32,548 nt of DNA from JALOAT01 sp041687015 (lineage in GTDB: Bacteria > Pseudomonadota > Gammaproteobacteria > Thiohalomonadales > Thiohalomonadaceae): NCBI GenBank assembly GCA_041687015.1, contig JAWLCT010000036.1, positions 1 to 32,548 on the forward strand, written 5' to 3'. Position 1 is the first letter of the stretch, and each line of letters opens with the position of its first letter. The position numbers and the translations under genes were made by a program. The notes beneath the pieces are model-generated. The model saw only the letters and a list, made by a program, of their open reading frames with translations. It made no database searches and had not been told where the DNA came from. Shown piece after piece: positions 32,010 through 32,548 of the stretch.

Positions 32010-32342
32010 CTAATGAGAAATCGTCCTGGAAAACACGTTCAGGACGAGCACACCCATCATAATCAGGACCAGTCCAACTACGGCTGCCGCATCCAGTGCC
32101 TGGCCAAAGAACAGCCACGCGATCAGCGTAATCAGGGCTATGCCTACACCGGACCAGATGGCGTAGGCGACACCAACGGGAATTGTCTTCACTGTGAGCG
32201 ACAGGAAATAGAAGGCCGTCGCATAACCCGCGACCACAATAAGCGATGGCCAGAAACGAGAAAATCCGTCCGATGCTTTTAACGCCGAAGTGCCAATGAC
32301 TTCACTGATGATGGCTATGGCGAGGAACACCCATTGCTGCAT
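32010..32342 (-). CDS. emrE: EmrE-type small multidrug resistance transporter
   Basis: The 110-aa protein has four transmembrane helices and exports quaternary ammonium and other cationic drugs in exchange for protons. It carries the EmrE set Glu14 (ISEVIGT), Tyr40, Tyr60 and Trp63 (AYAIWSGVG). This is the Qac branch, unlike the Gdx-type protein at 24039-24359. Its length and C-terminus (VLVLNVFSRTISH) match E. coli EmrE closely. The GNAT pseudogene follows on the same strand. Inverted repeats lie upstream, near the window edge (32499-32528). The rest of 32343-32548 shows no supportable gene. Confidence 0.94.
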   Translation of the reverse strand: MQQWVFLAIAIISEVIGTSALKASDGFSRFWPSLIVVAGYATAFYFLSLTVKTIPVGVAYAIWSGVGIALITLIAWLFFGQALDAAAVVGLVLIMMGVLVLNVFSRTISH

Positions 32343-32498
32343 GCAGTGCTTCTCCAGGCAAGCGCATCGGCGCGAAAAGCCACGTGTTTGCGTCCGATTG
32401 CAGCTCCGCTCCTCCCCGGCTCAAACCAATTGCGAAAAAACGCTCGTATCGCAGATCACGAGGCATGTTCATGAAACACCCCATAGATACTTCGTCCC

Positions 32499-32528
32499 TT
32501 CATGAGCTTCGTTTCATTGGCTCATGAA
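32499..32528. promoter_or_regulatory. Inverted repeat upstream of the EmrE-type gene
   Basis: Arms TTCATGAGC (32499-32507) and GCTCATGAA (32520-32528) are exact complements with a 12-bp centre, and TTCATGAA recurs at 32469-32476. The layout would suit a dimeric repressor such as a TetR-type protein, but none is visible in the window. Confidence 0.45.
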
Positions 32529-32548
32529 CCAAGCCGCCGCTAGCACCC

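Overview
This GC-rich window looks like a chromosomal scaffold from a gammaproteobacterium, probably from a metagenome assembly. The evidence is CysB, a DsrC with both conserved cysteines, a YbdG-type MscS channel, small YkgJ cysteine-cluster proteins, and REP/BIME-like palindromic repeats. The sulfur genes suggest a Chromatiales-like relative, but no rRNA or other phylogenetic marker is present. I saw no tRNA, rRNA, CRISPR array or intact transposase.

Layout. Positions 1-160 hold copies of a short repeat in both orientations. 162-3778 (minus) is an acetate kinase/phosphoketolase operon (ackA-xfp). It ends at a run of 100 N flanked by an identical 99-bp sequence on each side, which looks like a scaffolding artefact. 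4091-4455 is a tandem array of 114-bp units built from paired REP-like palindromes. 4466-9628 carries a ferredoxin-type flavin reductase, an SDR protein, dsrC with a strong promoter and putative operator, cysB, two YkgJ-family proteins and a periplasmic DsrE-like protein. 9785-10909 encodes a PQQ-type sugar dehydrogenase with a Tat-like signal.

10915-20921 (minus) is one long malonate operon: a TRAP transporter (dctP, dctQ, dctM-like), then mdcA-C-D, a 43-codon ORF, mdcE-G-B-H and a TauE-type permease. A divergent FCD/GntR regulator at 21098-21778 is probably MatR-like. GTATAC palindromes sit between regulator and operon, one of them overlapping the probable operon promoter. The predicted system imports malonate and decarboxylates it to acetate and CO2 on an acyl carrier protein with its own cofactor. 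The usual MdcLM/MdcF carriers and LysR-type MdcR are absent from the window.

21848-25018 carries DUF167, a YbdG-like MscS channel, a small unrecognised protein, an SMR guanidinium exporter (Gdx/SugE) and two small membrane proteins. 25098-31141 (minus) is the least familiar part: a periplasmic FecR-domain protein, a periplasmic coiled-coil protein, and three tandem paralogous lipoproteins, each with TPR and PDZ regions. Two decayed fragments between them record segmental duplication. The right end has a GNAT acetyltransferase broken by one frameshift and an EmrE-type SMR exporter.
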